From Planctomycetota bacterium (GTDB lineage: Bacteria > Planctomycetota > Planctomycetia > Pirellulales > Thermoguttaceae), in assembly GCA_029550925.1 (NCBI GenBank), contig JAKPGL010000120.1, positions 1 through 64,000 of the forward strand: a DNA stretch of 64,000 nucleotides, read 5' to 3'. Below the pieces are notes generated by a model. That model was not told where the DNA came from. It saw nothing but the letters and a program-made list of their open reading frames with translations, and ran no database searches. This document shows positions 17,346-26,203 of this stretch, piece after piece. Numbering within the stretch: position 1 is the first letter of the stretch; each line of letters opens with the position of its first letter. Position numbers and translations under genes: made by a program.

Positions 17346-19124
17346 TTGTTACGAACGCATACCTGCGGCGAACTGCGGTTAGAACATGTTGGTCAACGGG
17401 TGACCCTGTGCGGATGGGTCGATTCGTATCGGGACCATAGTGGGATTTTATTTGTTGATCTGCGGGATCGGTACGGCAAAACCCAGGTGGTCTTCGACCC
17501 CCAATCAGGGGAAGAAGTCCAAAGCCTGGCTCGCACCCTTCGGGCGGAATATGTGGTAGGAGTAACCGGCATCGTCGCCAAACGGCCGGAAGGAACCGCC
17601 AATGCCGCCTTGTCCACGGGCCAGATCGAACTCCGGGCCGAGTCGCTCACGGTGTTCAACAAAAGCACTCCCCCGCCGTTCTACCCAACCGCCAAGGAAA
17701 TACCCTCCGAAGACTTACGTCTGAAATACCGGTATATCGACCTGCGCCGACCCGCCATGCAGCAGACCCTGTTGCTCCGGCACCGGCTGATCAAGATCAT
17801 GCGGGACTATTTCGACGAATTGGGATTTATCGACGTGGAAACCCCCATGCTGGGTCGAAGTACCCCGGAAGGCGCCCGGGATTATCTGGTGCCCAGTCGT
17901 ATTCAGCACGGTTGTTTCTATGCCCTGCCCCAATCCCCGCAACTTTATAAACAAATTCTGATGGTGGCCGGCTACGATCGGTATATCCAGGTGGCCCGCT
18001 GTTTTCGGGACGAAGACCTCCGGGCCGACCGCCAGCCCGAGTTCACCCAATTGGACCTGGAAATGTCGTTCGTCGAGGCGGAAGATATTATCCGCGTGAT
18101 CGACGGCCTGGTGGCCCGGTTGGCCAAGCAGCTTTTAGGCATGGAGCTATCCACGCCGTTGCCTCGGATTACCTATGACGAGGCCATGGAACGGTTCGGC
18201 CACGACGCCCCGGACCTTCGGTTCGGGATGGAGTTGGTGGACCTGACGGACTTGGCCAAGGAGTGCCAGTTTCGGGTGTTTCGGGAGGCGGCCCTCCAGG
18301 GCGGACGGGTCCGGGCCATCAACGCCCCCGGCGCCGCGCCTCGTTATTCCCGAAAAAACCTCGACGATCTGACCAAACTGGTGGTCGAAAACTTCGGGGC
18401 CAAGGGGTTGGCCTGGTTTAAGGTCGAAGCCGACGGCGCCCTGAGTTCGCCCATTGCCAAAAATTTCTCGCCGGACCAGCTTCGGCGGATCGGAGAGCGT
18501 CTGTCGGCTAAGCCTGGCGACCTCGTGCTGGTAGTGGCCGACACGTTCGAAATCACCTGCAAGGCCCTGGCCGCCCTGCGAAAACGCTTTGGGGCGGAAT
18601 TGCAGCTTTACGATCCCGGTTCGTTCCATTTCTCTTGGGTGGTCGAGTTTCCGATGTTTGCCTACGATGCCGAAGAAGGCGGCTGGACCGCCATGCACCA
18701 CCCGTTCACCTCGCCCCGGCCCCAGGACCTACCCTACTTGAGCACCGATCCAGGCCGGTGTCGGGCGCAGGCCTACGACCTGGTGATTAACGGCTACGAG
18801 GCCGGCGGCGGCACCATCCGAATCCATGATCAAGAGCTGCAAAAGCAAGTCTTTCAGATTCTCGGCATCGACCAGGAGCAGGCCCGGGAACGGTTCGGCT
18901 TTCTGCTGGAGGCGCTTCAGTCCGGGGCGCCGCCCCACGGCGGTATTGCCCTGGGGGTGGATCGATTGGTCATGCTCTTCGCCGGGCTGGATAACATCCG
19001 CGATTGTATCGCTTTTCCGAAAACCCAGCGGGCCACCGACCTGATGACCGGCGCCCCCAGCACTGTGGATCCCAAACAGTTGGCGGAACTCGGGATCACC
19101 ATCCGCACGCCCAAGAACCGGTAA
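17346..19124 (+). CDS. aspS: Aspartyl-tRNA synthetase (bacterial type)
   Basis: Attaches aspartate to tRNA(Asp), possibly also tRNA(Asn) if the enzyme is non-discriminating. At 592 residues it has the bacterial layout: N-terminal OB-fold anticodon-binding domain (about 1-110, CGWVDSYRDHSGILFVDLRD), class II core with motif 2 (VARCFRDEDLRADRQPEFTQ), an inserted GAD domain (about 285-420) and motif 3 (GGIALGVDRLVMLFAG). The start is TTG at 17346 with AAGGA 8 bases upstream; no in-frame ATG precedes the conserved N-terminus. Whether asparagine is made on tRNA cannot be judged here because gatCAB and asnS are not in the window. Confidence 0.97.
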   Translation: MLRTHTCGELRLEHVGQRVTLCGWVDSYRDHSGILFVDLRDRYGKTQVVFDPQSGEEVQSLARTLRAEYVVGVTGIVAKRPEGTANAALSTGQIELRAESLTVFNKSTPPPFYPTAKEIPSEDLRLKYRYIDLRRPAMQQTLLLRHRLIKIMRDYFDELGFIDVETPMLGRSTPEGARDYLVPSRIQHGCFYALPQSPQLYKQILMVAGYDRYIQVARCFRDEDLRADRQPEFTQLDLEMSFVEAEDIIRVIDGLVARLAKQLLGMELSTPLPRITYDEAMERFGHDAPDLRFGMELVDLTDLAKECQFRVFREAALQGGRVRAINAPGAAPRYSRKNLDDLTKLVVENFGAKGLAWFKVEADGALSSPIAKNFSPDQLRRIGERLSAKPGDLVLVVADTFEITCKALAALRKRFGAELQLYDPGSFHFSWVVEFPMFAYDAEEGGWTAMHHPFTSPRPQDLPYLSTDPGRCRAQAYDLVINGYEAGGGTIRIHDQELQKQVFQILGIDQEQARERFGFLLEALQSGAPPHGGIALGVDRLVMLFAGLDNIRDCIAFPKTQRATDLMTGAPSTVDPKQLAELGITIRTPKNR

Positions 19125-19154
19125 AAGATCCGCTCCTGAGCGTCCTTTTTGTGG

Positions 19155-19237
19155 GGGTATCCCTTTCGTCCTGGGGTATTTCTTGCACTCGGAGACCGAA
19201 ATTGCGGGGCGGGAATACCCCAAAAGGAGGGATTCCC
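19155..19237. repeat. Imperfect 25-base inverted repeat downstream of aspS
   Basis: The arm at 19155-19180 (starting GGGTATCCC, ending TGGGGTATT) is nearly complementary to 19214-19237 (AATACCCCA through GATTCCC), with a 33-base loop. No clear T-run follows. It could be a degenerate terminator or a small repeat element. Confidence 0.5.
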
Positions 19238-19342
19238 TTTGGGTTTGAAAGATGTTCTAATATAGAGAACGGACCAGGGCTGAGGAATTGTTAGGGACGA
19301 CATCGGCCGACCGGCAGAGAAGGGGCGCCGGAGACAAGGCCG

Positions 19343-19846
19343 ATGTACGTGGTCCATCTGGAACATAACCAACTGATTCGTGCGCGATTGGCCGGGCTTT
19401 TGGGGGCGGCAGAAGGACGGCTTGGGCCGTACCAATACCTGGATACGGACGTTCCTGCGGATGTGCGGCGATTGATCCACGCCAATCAGGTGCAACTGGT
19501 GATCCTGGATGCGGCCCTGAACCCGGCGTGGGATAATCGCCATTTACTTTCGGTGCTTCGACACTTGGTCGTAGGCGAGGAGTTGCCGCCGGGTGTGCGA
19601 TTGGCCGATTGCACCGCTCATGCCGTATGCGTTTTGGCCTTCCAACATCATGTACCGTGCGCGTTGTTGACTAGCTATTTGGACTACACCGGAGGAGACC
19701 TTCGGATCAGCGAAGAAAAAATTCGGGAAGTATTTCACGTAAAGGGGGTCTTTCCCAAAACTGGCGGCGGAATGGAACGATGCGCCCACTGGGTGCGGGA
19801 AACCTTAAAACTCGTTCCTATCCCATCTCCCCCTACTGCTCGATAA
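19343..19846 (+). CDS. Small protein resembling a degenerate response-regulator receiver domain
   Basis: Encodes 167 residues of no family I can name with certainty. The pattern is receiver-like: a first strand and helix (MYVVHLEHNQLIRARLAGLL), a possible phospho-acceptor aspartate in VQLVILDAAL, a fourth strand with threonine/serine (VPCALLTSY), and a late strand with lysine (VKGVFPKTG). The acidic pair expected after strand 1 is missing, so phosphorylation is doubtful. GGAG lies 9 bases before the ATG. It lies between aspS and der on the same strand, 69 bases before der, so it may be co-expressed with der. Confidence 0.6.
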   Translation: MYVVHLEHNQLIRARLAGLLGAAEGRLGPYQYLDTDVPADVRRLIHANQVQLVILDAALNPAWDNRHLLSVLRHLVVGEELPPGVRLADCTAHAVCVLAFQHHVPCALLTSYLDYTGGDLRISEEKIREVFHVKGVFPKTGGGMERCAHWVRETLKLVPIPSPPTAR

Positions 19847-19915
19847 ACGAAAAAGCACTTTCTTCTGAGGATCTGCTTCAAGGATTCTGTTTGCGCGGCG
19901 TTTTGGGAAACTGTT

Positions 19916-21256
19916 ATGGGGGTACCGCAGGTTGTCATTGTCGGTCGGCCAAATGTGGGCAAGTCGAGCCTTTTCAACTGGTTAGCAGGCCGACGATTGG
20001 CGATCGTTGATCCAACGCCGGGCGTAACCCGAGATCGGGTAACCTATTTGTTGCCCATCGGGGAACGATTTGTGGAATTGGTGGATACCGGCGGCATGGG
20101 CGCTGCGGAAGGGGACGCTTTAAGCGACGAAGTAGAACGACAAATCGAATATGCTCTGGATACGGCCTCGGTCATTTTGCATGTGGTCGATACTCAAGCC
20201 GGGCTGACGCCGCTGGATCAAGAGGTAGCCAAACGATTGAGGTATGTGGACATCCCTGTCGTCTGTGTGGCGAATAAGGCGGACAACGCCGCTTTAGACG
20301 CCCAGACGCAGGAATTCTATAAACTCGGCCGAAAGGTCATTTCGACCAGTGTGGCCCAGAATCGAGGCAAACAGGAGCTTTTGGAAGAAATCCTCCAGCG
20401 ACTTCCTCCGCCAGAAGGAGAAACATTGCCGGAGGCGGAAATGAAGCTGGCCATCGTGGGCCGACGCAACGTGGGCAAAAGCACCTTCATCAATACCCTG
20501 GTGCAGGCGGAGCGCATGATCACCAGCGAAATCCCCGGCACGACTCGGGACAGCGTCGATGTGCGATTTGAACTGGACGGCAAAGCGTTCATCGCCATCG
20601 ATACGCCGGGCGTGCTTCGGCGCCGAAGCATCGGCGGCGATTTGGATTTCTACAGCCTCCACCGCGCCCAACGAAGCATCCGGCGGGCGGATGTGGTCCT
20701 GCTCTTCCTGGACCCCACCCAACATGTAACCAAGCTCGATAAACAACTGGCCGACTACATCGCCCAACAGTATAAACCCTGCATCCTTGTCGTAAACAAA
20801 TGGGACCTTATGGCGGGCAAAACCCCGACGGAAAAATGGGCCTTGTATCTTCGAGACAGTTTTCCCGCGATGACCTATGCGCCGATTGCGTTCATCACCG
20901 GCAAAACCGGTAAAAACGTGAAAGCCCTATTGAACCATGCGCAGATGCTCTTTAAACAAGCCCGGCAACGGATCAAGACCGGCCAGCTCAATCAACTGCT
21001 CCAAGCCGCCTTGCGACATAACCCGCCGCCCACCCACCAAGGCCGAAAAGTGCGTCTCTATTACGGCGTCCAAGTGGGGATCCAGCCTCCCACCTTGGTC
21101 ATCTTCTGCAACGAACCGAAATGGCTTTCGGCCCCCTACCAGAGGTATCTGCTAGGCTTTCTCCGAGAAAACCTCCCGTATGACGAAGTGCCGATTAAAC
21201 TGTATCTCCGGCGTCGCACCCAAGGCGACCAGCGAGACGAGATCGGCATCGAATAA
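19916..21256 (+). CDS. der: Ribosome-associated GTPase Der (EngA)
   Basis: Double GTPase needed for 50S subunit assembly. Two G domains are evident. The first has GRPNVGKSS, DTGG and NKAD (about residues 1-165); the second has GRRNVGKST, DTPG and NKWD (about 178-350). A C-terminal KH-like domain ends in LPYDEVPIKLYLRRR. The length of 446 residues is normal. The start ATG at 19916 places the first P-loop at residue 10, as in the family. No strong ribosome binding site is visible. It converges with the small secreted-protein gene 23 bases downstream. Confidence 0.97.
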   Translation: MGVPQVVIVGRPNVGKSSLFNWLAGRRLAIVDPTPGVTRDRVTYLLPIGERFVELVDTGGMGAAEGDALSDEVERQIEYALDTASVILHVVDTQAGLTPLDQEVAKRLRYVDIPVVCVANKADNAALDAQTQEFYKLGRKVISTSVAQNRGKQELLEEILQRLPPPEGETLPEAEMKLAIVGRRNVGKSTFINTLVQAERMITSEIPGTTRDSVDVRFELDGKAFIAIDTPGVLRRRSIGGDLDFYSLHRAQRSIRRADVVLLFLDPTQHVTKLDKQLADYIAQQYKPCILVVNKWDLMAGKTPTEKWALYLRDSFPAMTYAPIAFITGKTGKNVKALLNHAQMLFKQARQRIKTGQLNQLLQAALRHNPPPTHQGRKVRLYYGVQVGIQPPTLVIFCNEPKWLSAPYQRYLLGFLRENLPYDEVPIKLYLRRRTQGDQRDEIGIE

Positions 21257-21279
21257 ACCCTCCCCCTTGCCCTCAAACG

Positions 21280-21699
21280 CTATCGCCCGCTGGATTGGGG
21301 CGGCGGAAAGACTTCTTCCGGCTTTTTCAGAAGCGGAAAACGCGCCCAATAGGGATATTGGGTGAGTGTGGGATGGGCGTACATTCCAGGCCAATGATAA
21401 GTCGCTTGGGGAGGAACGGGAAATTTATAGCTTCCCGAACAATCACAATTCCAGTAGCCAAGGGAAGCCTTTTTGGCTCCCCAGTGCGGAGAGCATTCTC
21501 CTGCCCCCCCACAAGGAGCACCCCATCTGGAGGGAATTAAAGGAAGCGGAAAAATAGGGCTGTAGGGAACCAATTCTCCTTGAGTACTTGCAACCGGGGG
21601 AGCCCAAATCCCCTGCTCCAAGGGGGAACATGCTCCCCCTATTTCTCCGCCTCCCCCACCCGAAACGCCCCATAGGAAAACCCAGAAGTACGCGATCAC
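21280..21699 (-). CDS. Small secreted protein of unknown function
   Basis: Encodes 139 residues from a GTG start with AAGGGAACC-type purines just upstream. The first 18 residues (MIAYFWVFLWGVSGGGGG) resemble a short signal peptide. The body is rich in Gly, Pro, Cys and aromatic residues, with WGAKKASLGYWNCDC and PVPPQATYHWPGMY near the C-terminus. I recall similar YHWPGMY-containing small proteins in Pirellulales, but this needs a search. No function can be assigned. It is convergent with der. Confidence 0.6.
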   Translation of the reverse strand: MIAYFWVFLWGVSGGGGGEIGGACSPLEQGIWAPPVASTQGELVPYSPIFPLPLIPSRWGAPCGGAGECSPHWGAKKASLGYWNCDCSGSYKFPVPPQATYHWPGMYAHPTLTQYPYWARFPLLKKPEEVFPPPQSSGR

Positions 21700-22128
21700 G
21701 GTTCCCTTCCCTTATTGCTAGACTCTTAATTTATTAATCCAAAAAGTCTTCCTATTCGTCATTATCGGTAAAATCGTTCTTTTTTATCCATCCGAAATCG
21801 TTGCCATCTTGTCGGGCTTTTTGGGAAAAATAAGTCTAGTTTGCTGCCAAATCAGGTGATTCGCCAACCTACCATAAGAGGGGTTGCTATCTGCCCACAA
21901 ACGAGAGATGGGCTACCTGGTTCCTTTGGAAAAACGAACGCGACTTGCCTTGCGGCGGTAAAAACTTATGGTTGTATAGCATTCCAGGTGTTCCATCCGA
22001 ATAAGAGGGGAGTTTTGGGACGAAGGTACAAACTCCGGAGATATCTCCTCCCCCAGAAGGGTCTCTCTATTTCCTGGAGCTTCGGGGTGATATAAGGTAA
22101 AGTTAATAAGAATGGCAGGGCTAAGATC
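21700..22128. other. AT-richer intergenic region
   Basis: About 430 bases lie between the divergent small secreted-protein gene and the pentapeptide-repeat gene. The stretch 21715-21840 is AT-rich and likely holds promoters. No convincing gene, RNA or repeat is seen. Confidence 0.5.
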
Positions 22129-22641
22129 ATGTCGATGTCCACCAGCCGGAGGGTGCCTGCTCTGATCGAGATTAAGCATAAAAATAGCGGCGAAATACTG
22201 TATTTGGTGGAGGCCCGGAACTTAATGGGGGTCGATCTGAGCGGTGCGCCGTTAGCCGGGGCCAATCTGAGTCGCCAGAACCTCTCCCGATCCAACCTGG
22301 AACAGGCCGACCTCCAAGAGGCCGACTTCAGCTTTTCAATGCTGTATAACGCCCGGTTGGCCCGCGCCAAACTCTGCCGGGCCCAATTCCACGGGGCTTC
22401 TCTGCACTCTTCCGACCTCACCGAAGCCGACCTGACCGAAGCCAACTTCTACCATTCCAACTTGTTTATGTGCGATCTGAGCCGGGCGATCCTGGTAGGC
22501 GCTAAGTTCATCGGCGCCGATCTGACCGGAGCGGTCCTGACGGACGCCAATCTGCAAGGGGCCTCCTTCGACGGCGACACGATTTGGCCCGAAGGGTTTG
22601 ATCCTTTGGCCCACGGAGCAACTACCCAAGCGACAGAATAA
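22129..22641 (+). CDS. Pentapeptide-repeat protein
   Basis: Encodes 170 residues. From residue about 33 the A(D/N)LxX pattern repeats roughly twenty times (LMGVDLSGAPLAGANLSRQN, ADLTEADLTEANF, ADLTGAVLTDANL), which forms a right-handed quadrilateral beta-helix. Members range from DNA-gyrase protectors to proteins of unknown role; nothing here indicates which. ATG 22129 or ATG 22135 could start it, and no clear ribosome binding site decides. It stands alone. Confidence 0.88.
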   Translation: MSMSTSRRVPALIEIKHKNSGEILYLVEARNLMGVDLSGAPLAGANLSRQNLSRSNLEQADLQEADFSFSMLYNARLARAKLCRAQFHGASLHSSDLTEADLTEANFYHSNLFMCDLSRAILVGAKFIGADLTGAVLTDANLQGASFDGDTIWPEGFDPLAHGATTQATE

Positions 22642-23537
22642 TCTCGCTCCTAAAGCACCCTGTTGCTCTAGGGGGAGTCTCTGAGTTTTCGGAACGCTTC
22701 AGCCGCTTGGAGACACATTTCTTGTCTTGTCCTCCCCGTGAAGGCGTCCCATCCAGGAATGCCATCCCTGTAAAAACGAGAATCCAGGTAAAAAGCAACC
22801 GTTTAACTTTTCTGGATTCTCGCTGATCCGGGAACATACCCGGATTCCCGCTTGCGAGGGAATGATACTCAGGCTCTATCCCGCGAAAAGTAGTGGCTTT
22901 CTTCACTCGGCCGAAGTGTCCCAAGTTTCCAAATAATCTTTGGGGATTTACTTTAACTCGTCCTTCTTAGCCCCCCCTCTTACTATTCCCATACCCCCCC
23001 TATTCCTTATCCCTTGAAAAAACTCCGGAAAATACATGGAGGTTTTTGATCTGTTTCCGAGGGCCTTTGCTTTTTTGGGGAGGGAATTCCCTTGGCAACA
23101 GTCTTTGGTGGGCCTGCTTTTCCTCTGAAATGGGGGGAATTAAAATAAAGGCTTTTCTGGCAGGAAAGGATGTGTTCCTCATTTTCCTTTTTTCGTAACA
23201 TTGTAGCCGAATGCAGTGGGCATATCCTTATCCCTCTCCCCTGGCCGTCGAGAGGGTAGGGTGAGAGGAAAAAGGAGGGAGACAGTCACCTTTTGCCCCC
23301 CTCATTCGGCTAGCCTGACGGCTAGCCGGCCTCTTCCACAGGCGGCAGAGGCAGCTTTCTTCATTCGGCGGAAATGTTACCTTATTTTCTTTCACGGCAA
23401 CTTTGGTGTAGCTAACCCACGGATTGGCGTCCAGGGAATTTGGCGTCGTCCCCGTTAGGGGGCGGGCGTTGGTTTTCCCCAAAATGGACAAAGAGGATGA
23501 TCCTGGGGGCAAAGAGATTTCTTACCTTGGAGCAGGA
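22642..23537. other. Gene-free region upstream of the nuo operon
   Basis: About 900 bases without a credible gene. It contains an 11-base inverted repeat CGAGAATCCAG (22777-22787) / CTGGATTCTCG (22812-22822). Next to it is ATTCCCGCTTGCGAGGGAAT at 22844-22863, the same element type as in the 11.2-kb repeat cluster. A palindrome CGGCTAGCC/GGCTAGCCG lies at 23307-23328. The nuo promoter probably lies in 23330-23530 (inference). Confidence 0.55.
22777..22866. repeat. Dispersed palindromic repeat (ATTCCCGC... type)
   Basis: Two adjoining palindromes: CGAGAATCCAG/CTGGATTCTCG with a 24-base loop, then CCCGGATTCCCGCTTGCGAG running into GGAATGAT. The second closely matches 11230-11255, and a diverged relative lies at 36098-36122. 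Confidence 0.65.
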
Positions 23538-24218
23538 ATGGGCCAGATGAGTCCGGTCGAGACGGCGGCTTACACGGTGATTTTTGCCGTGGTGGGGTTT
23601 TTGTTTCTTTTTGCGGCCTTGTGTTTAGGCCGACTGCTCCGTCCGCATCGGCCCAGCCCGCTCAAACAAGCAGTCTATGAATGCGGTGAAACCTCCGTAG
23701 GCCCCAGCGATTTGCAGTTTGATCTGCGATTCTATGTGGCGGCGTTAGTGTTTATTGTCTTCGAGATAGAGTTGGCCTTCTTCTTCCCCTGGGCCAACGT
23801 ATTTGGAAAGTTGGTTCGGCAGGAAAAGGGGTTAGTAGGTGTGAGGCCGGCCGTTGGGGCAGAACCGACCGCAAAAGACGTTCCTGACAATTTTCTTCCC
23901 CCAGCCCGGAGGCCCGCCGCCGTGGCGGAAAATTCATCCAGGTCGATCTTGCCCTCCGGAACCCAGGAAGCGGTGCGTCGAACGAGCCGACCGTTTGTTT
24001 GGTTGGCCGCCGGCGAACTAGGCGTCTTCCTTGCCATCGTTTTTGTAGGGTTTTTCTATATCTGGCGTCAGGGCGATTTAGATTGGGTTCGGGCTTTAGA
24101 GGCCTTCCCACCGGCGCAGGAAACCGTCTCGGGCCAGTCGCCCCTCCAAACGTCTCCAACGGAACGAGCAACCCCATCGCTGCCGTCGGTTCCTATCCTG
24201 AATCCATATAAGTCGTGA
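23538..24218 (+). CDS. nuoA: NADH-quinone oxidoreductase subunit A
   Basis: Membrane subunit of complex I at the junction with the peripheral arm. Three membrane helices are visible, with the conserved loop between the first two (QAVYECGETSVGPSDLQFDL) and FEIELAFFFPWA in the second. About 60 extra residues (roughly 90-150, Ala/Pro/Arg-rich) are inserted between helices 2 and 3, giving 226 residues against about 120-150 usually. The frame opens at 23424. ATG 23538 is chosen because GGAG lies 5 bases upstream; 23484 and 23547 are alternatives. First gene of the nuo operon. Confidence 0.9.
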   Translation: MGQMSPVETAAYTVIFAVVGFLFLFAALCLGRLLRPHRPSPLKQAVYECGETSVGPSDLQFDLRFYVAALVFIVFEIELAFFFPWANVFGKLVRQEKGLVGVRPAVGAEPTAKDVPDNFLPPARRPAAVAENSSRSILPSGTQEAVRRTSRPFVWLAAGELGVFLAIVFVGFFYIWRQGDLDWVRALEAFPPAQETVSGQSPLQTSPTERATPSLPSVPILNPYKS

Positions 24219-24326
24219 GTTCTCCCGGAGTCTAAAAGATTCCTGTCAGAATGTTATCGATCGGTCTGGAGGGGCAATACCATCCTTGCCTCGCCCTCTT
24301 TCCCGGATGTTAAAGACAAACAGACT

Positions 24327-24854
24327 ATGGAAACTTCCCAAATCGTCCGTTATCTTCGAGAGCGGTTTCCCAGGGCCATTTTGGGCGAGAACCTTCAGGC
24401 CTTTGATCCTTGGGTCCAGGTGGAGCCTGCGCAGTTACGGGAAGTGTGTTTCTATCTGCGGGACGAGCCAGCACTGCGATTCCAGATGCTCCATCTGATT
24501 ACCGCCGTGGATTATTTAGAAAAACCTCCTGGCGGCGGCCAGGGGGGCTCCGAGGGCCATTTCGAGGTGTTTTATCATCTGAGCAGTTTGGAGCACGGGC
24601 ATCGTCTGGTGCTGAAGGTGCGTCTGCCTCGCTGGAAACACAATCAGCCCGGTCAATTGCCCGAACTGCCTACCCTGAGCGACATCTGGCGCACGGCCGA
24701 GTGGCACGAACGCGAAGTGTATGATCTGAGCGGCGTCTGCTTTATTGGCCATCCGGATTTGCGTCGCATCCTCTGTCCAGAGGATTGGCAAGGGCATCCG
24801 CTGCGCAAAGATTACCCGATGTCCCATCAGTACCAAGGCATTCCAGGACGATGA
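24327..24854 (+). CDS. nuoC: NADH-quinone oxidoreductase subunit C (30 kDa)
   Basis: Peripheral-arm subunit without cofactors that packs against NuoD. The family signature is complete: WHEREVYDLSGVCFIGHPDL followed by RRILCPEDWQGHPLRKDYP. The length of 175 residues fits a separate NuoC, not an NuoCD fusion. It begins 108 bases after nuoA. The usual nuoB between them is absent and the gap is too small to hold it. No strong ribosome binding site precedes the ATG. Confidence 0.96.
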   Translation: METSQIVRYLRERFPRAILGENLQAFDPWVQVEPAQLREVCFYLRDEPALRFQMLHLITAVDYLEKPPGGGQGGSEGHFEVFYHLSSLEHGHRLVLKVRLPRWKHNQPGQLPELPTLSDIWRTAEWHEREVYDLSGVCFIGHPDLRRILCPEDWQGHPLRKDYPMSHQYQGIPGR

Positions 24855-24917
24855 GGGGAATATTTTTCCATTGGTTTTTGGCCAAGTCCTCTTTTTTCAG
24901 AAGCATACGTTCCTCCG

Positions 24918-26114
24918 ATGGTGGATAGCGTAGTGCCAGAAGAATTTGATCTCCTGACGGAAGAAATTGTGATCAACATGGGCCCTCAGCATCCCAGCAC
25001 GCATGGGGTGCTTCGGCTCATTTTGCGCACCGACGGCGAGGTGGTCCGAGAGGTTCAGCCGGAGATCGGCTATCTGCATCGTTGTGCGGAGAAGATCGGC
25101 GAGAATCTGACGGTTCGGCAATTTACGCCCTATACCGATCGGCTGGACTACCTGGCCGCCATGAACATGAATCTGGGCTGGTCGCTGTGTGTGGAGAAAC
25201 TGTTAAGTTGGCAGGTGCCCGAAAAGTGTCGCCATCTGCGGGTGCTCATGGCGGAGCTGAATCGGATTGCCAGCCACCTGGTGGCGGTGGGCACTTACGG
25301 GTTGGACCTGGGCAATTTTACACCATATATGTATTGTTTTCGGGAACGGGAGAAGATCGTCAACCTGTTCGAGGCAGTCTGCGGTGCCCGGCTCACCTAT
25401 CACTATATTGTGCCTGGCGGGGTGATGGGGGATCTACCGCCCGGCTGGTTGCGAGAATGTTCCCGGTTTTTGGACCAATTCCAGGCCACCTTGAACGACC
25501 TTCACGCCCTGCTAACAAACAATTATATTTTTATCCGTCGAACCGCTGGCGTTGGCGTTTTGCCGCTGGGGACGGCCATTAGTTACGGCTGTACGGGACC
25601 GGTGTTGCGGGCAAGCGGCTTGGCGTGGGACCTTCGCCGCCATGGGGAACCTATTTATACACAAATGTACGCCCCCTACGATTTCCAGATCGTCGCCCCG
25701 CAGGACGGCCAATATCCCGACGACGGCCTTTCTCCGCCGGTCCCCGACGACGCCGTGGTGGGCGATTGCTGGCACCGGTTTTATGTCCGGATGCGCGAAA
25801 TCGTCCAATCGGTCCGCATTGTCCGCCAGGCGATCCAATGGTACCAGGAAGCGGACGGCTCGGTGGGCGAACCGATGAAAATCCAGCAGAAGCTCCCCGT
25901 CGCCGAAGCCTACCTGGAAACCGAGGCCCCCAAAGGACAACTGGGTTTTTTGATTGTCGGCCAGGGCGCGTCGATTCCCCGACGGGTCCGCATCCGTTCG
26001 AGCAGTTTTTGCAACCTTTCGGTTTTGCCAGAGTTGTGCCGGGGCTGTTTGGTGGCCGATGTACCCGCTATTGTCGGTTCGTTGGACCTCGTGCTAGGCG
26101 AGGTAGATCGGTAA
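24918..26114 (+). CDS. nuoD: NADH-quinone oxidoreductase subunit D (49 kDa)
   Basis: Peripheral-arm subunit that forms the quinone-binding cavity together with NuoB. The N-terminal motif INMGPQHPSTHGVLRLIL and the C-terminal end (VADVPAIVGSLDLVLGEVDR) are canonical. The length of 398 residues is normal. The conserved quinone-site histidine in QHPSTHG is present. It lies 63 bases after nuoC. In other genomes nuoB is nearly always nearby; here it is not, although NuoD cannot work in electron transfer without a cluster-N2 subunit. Confidence 0.97.
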   Translation: MVDSVVPEEFDLLTEEIVINMGPQHPSTHGVLRLILRTDGEVVREVQPEIGYLHRCAEKIGENLTVRQFTPYTDRLDYLAAMNMNLGWSLCVEKLLSWQVPEKCRHLRVLMAELNRIASHLVAVGTYGLDLGNFTPYMYCFREREKIVNLFEAVCGARLTYHYIVPGGVMGDLPPGWLRECSRFLDQFQATLNDLHALLTNNYIFIRRTAGVGVLPLGTAISYGCTGPVLRASGLAWDLRRHGEPIYTQMYAPYDFQIVAPQDGQYPDDGLSPPVPDDAVVGDCWHRFYVRMREIVQSVRIVRQAIQWYQEADGSVGEPMKIQQKLPVAEAYLETEAPKGQLGFLIVGQGASIPRRVRIRSSSFCNLSVLPELCRGCLVADVPAIVGSLDLVLGEVDR

Positions 26115-26203
26115 AGGGCTTCGTCGTTTGAGCGTCCTCGGCGGCGGAAGAGTGGTAGTTACCGGAAACGTTGGCTAGATATTTTCTACAAAATACAATC
26201 CCT

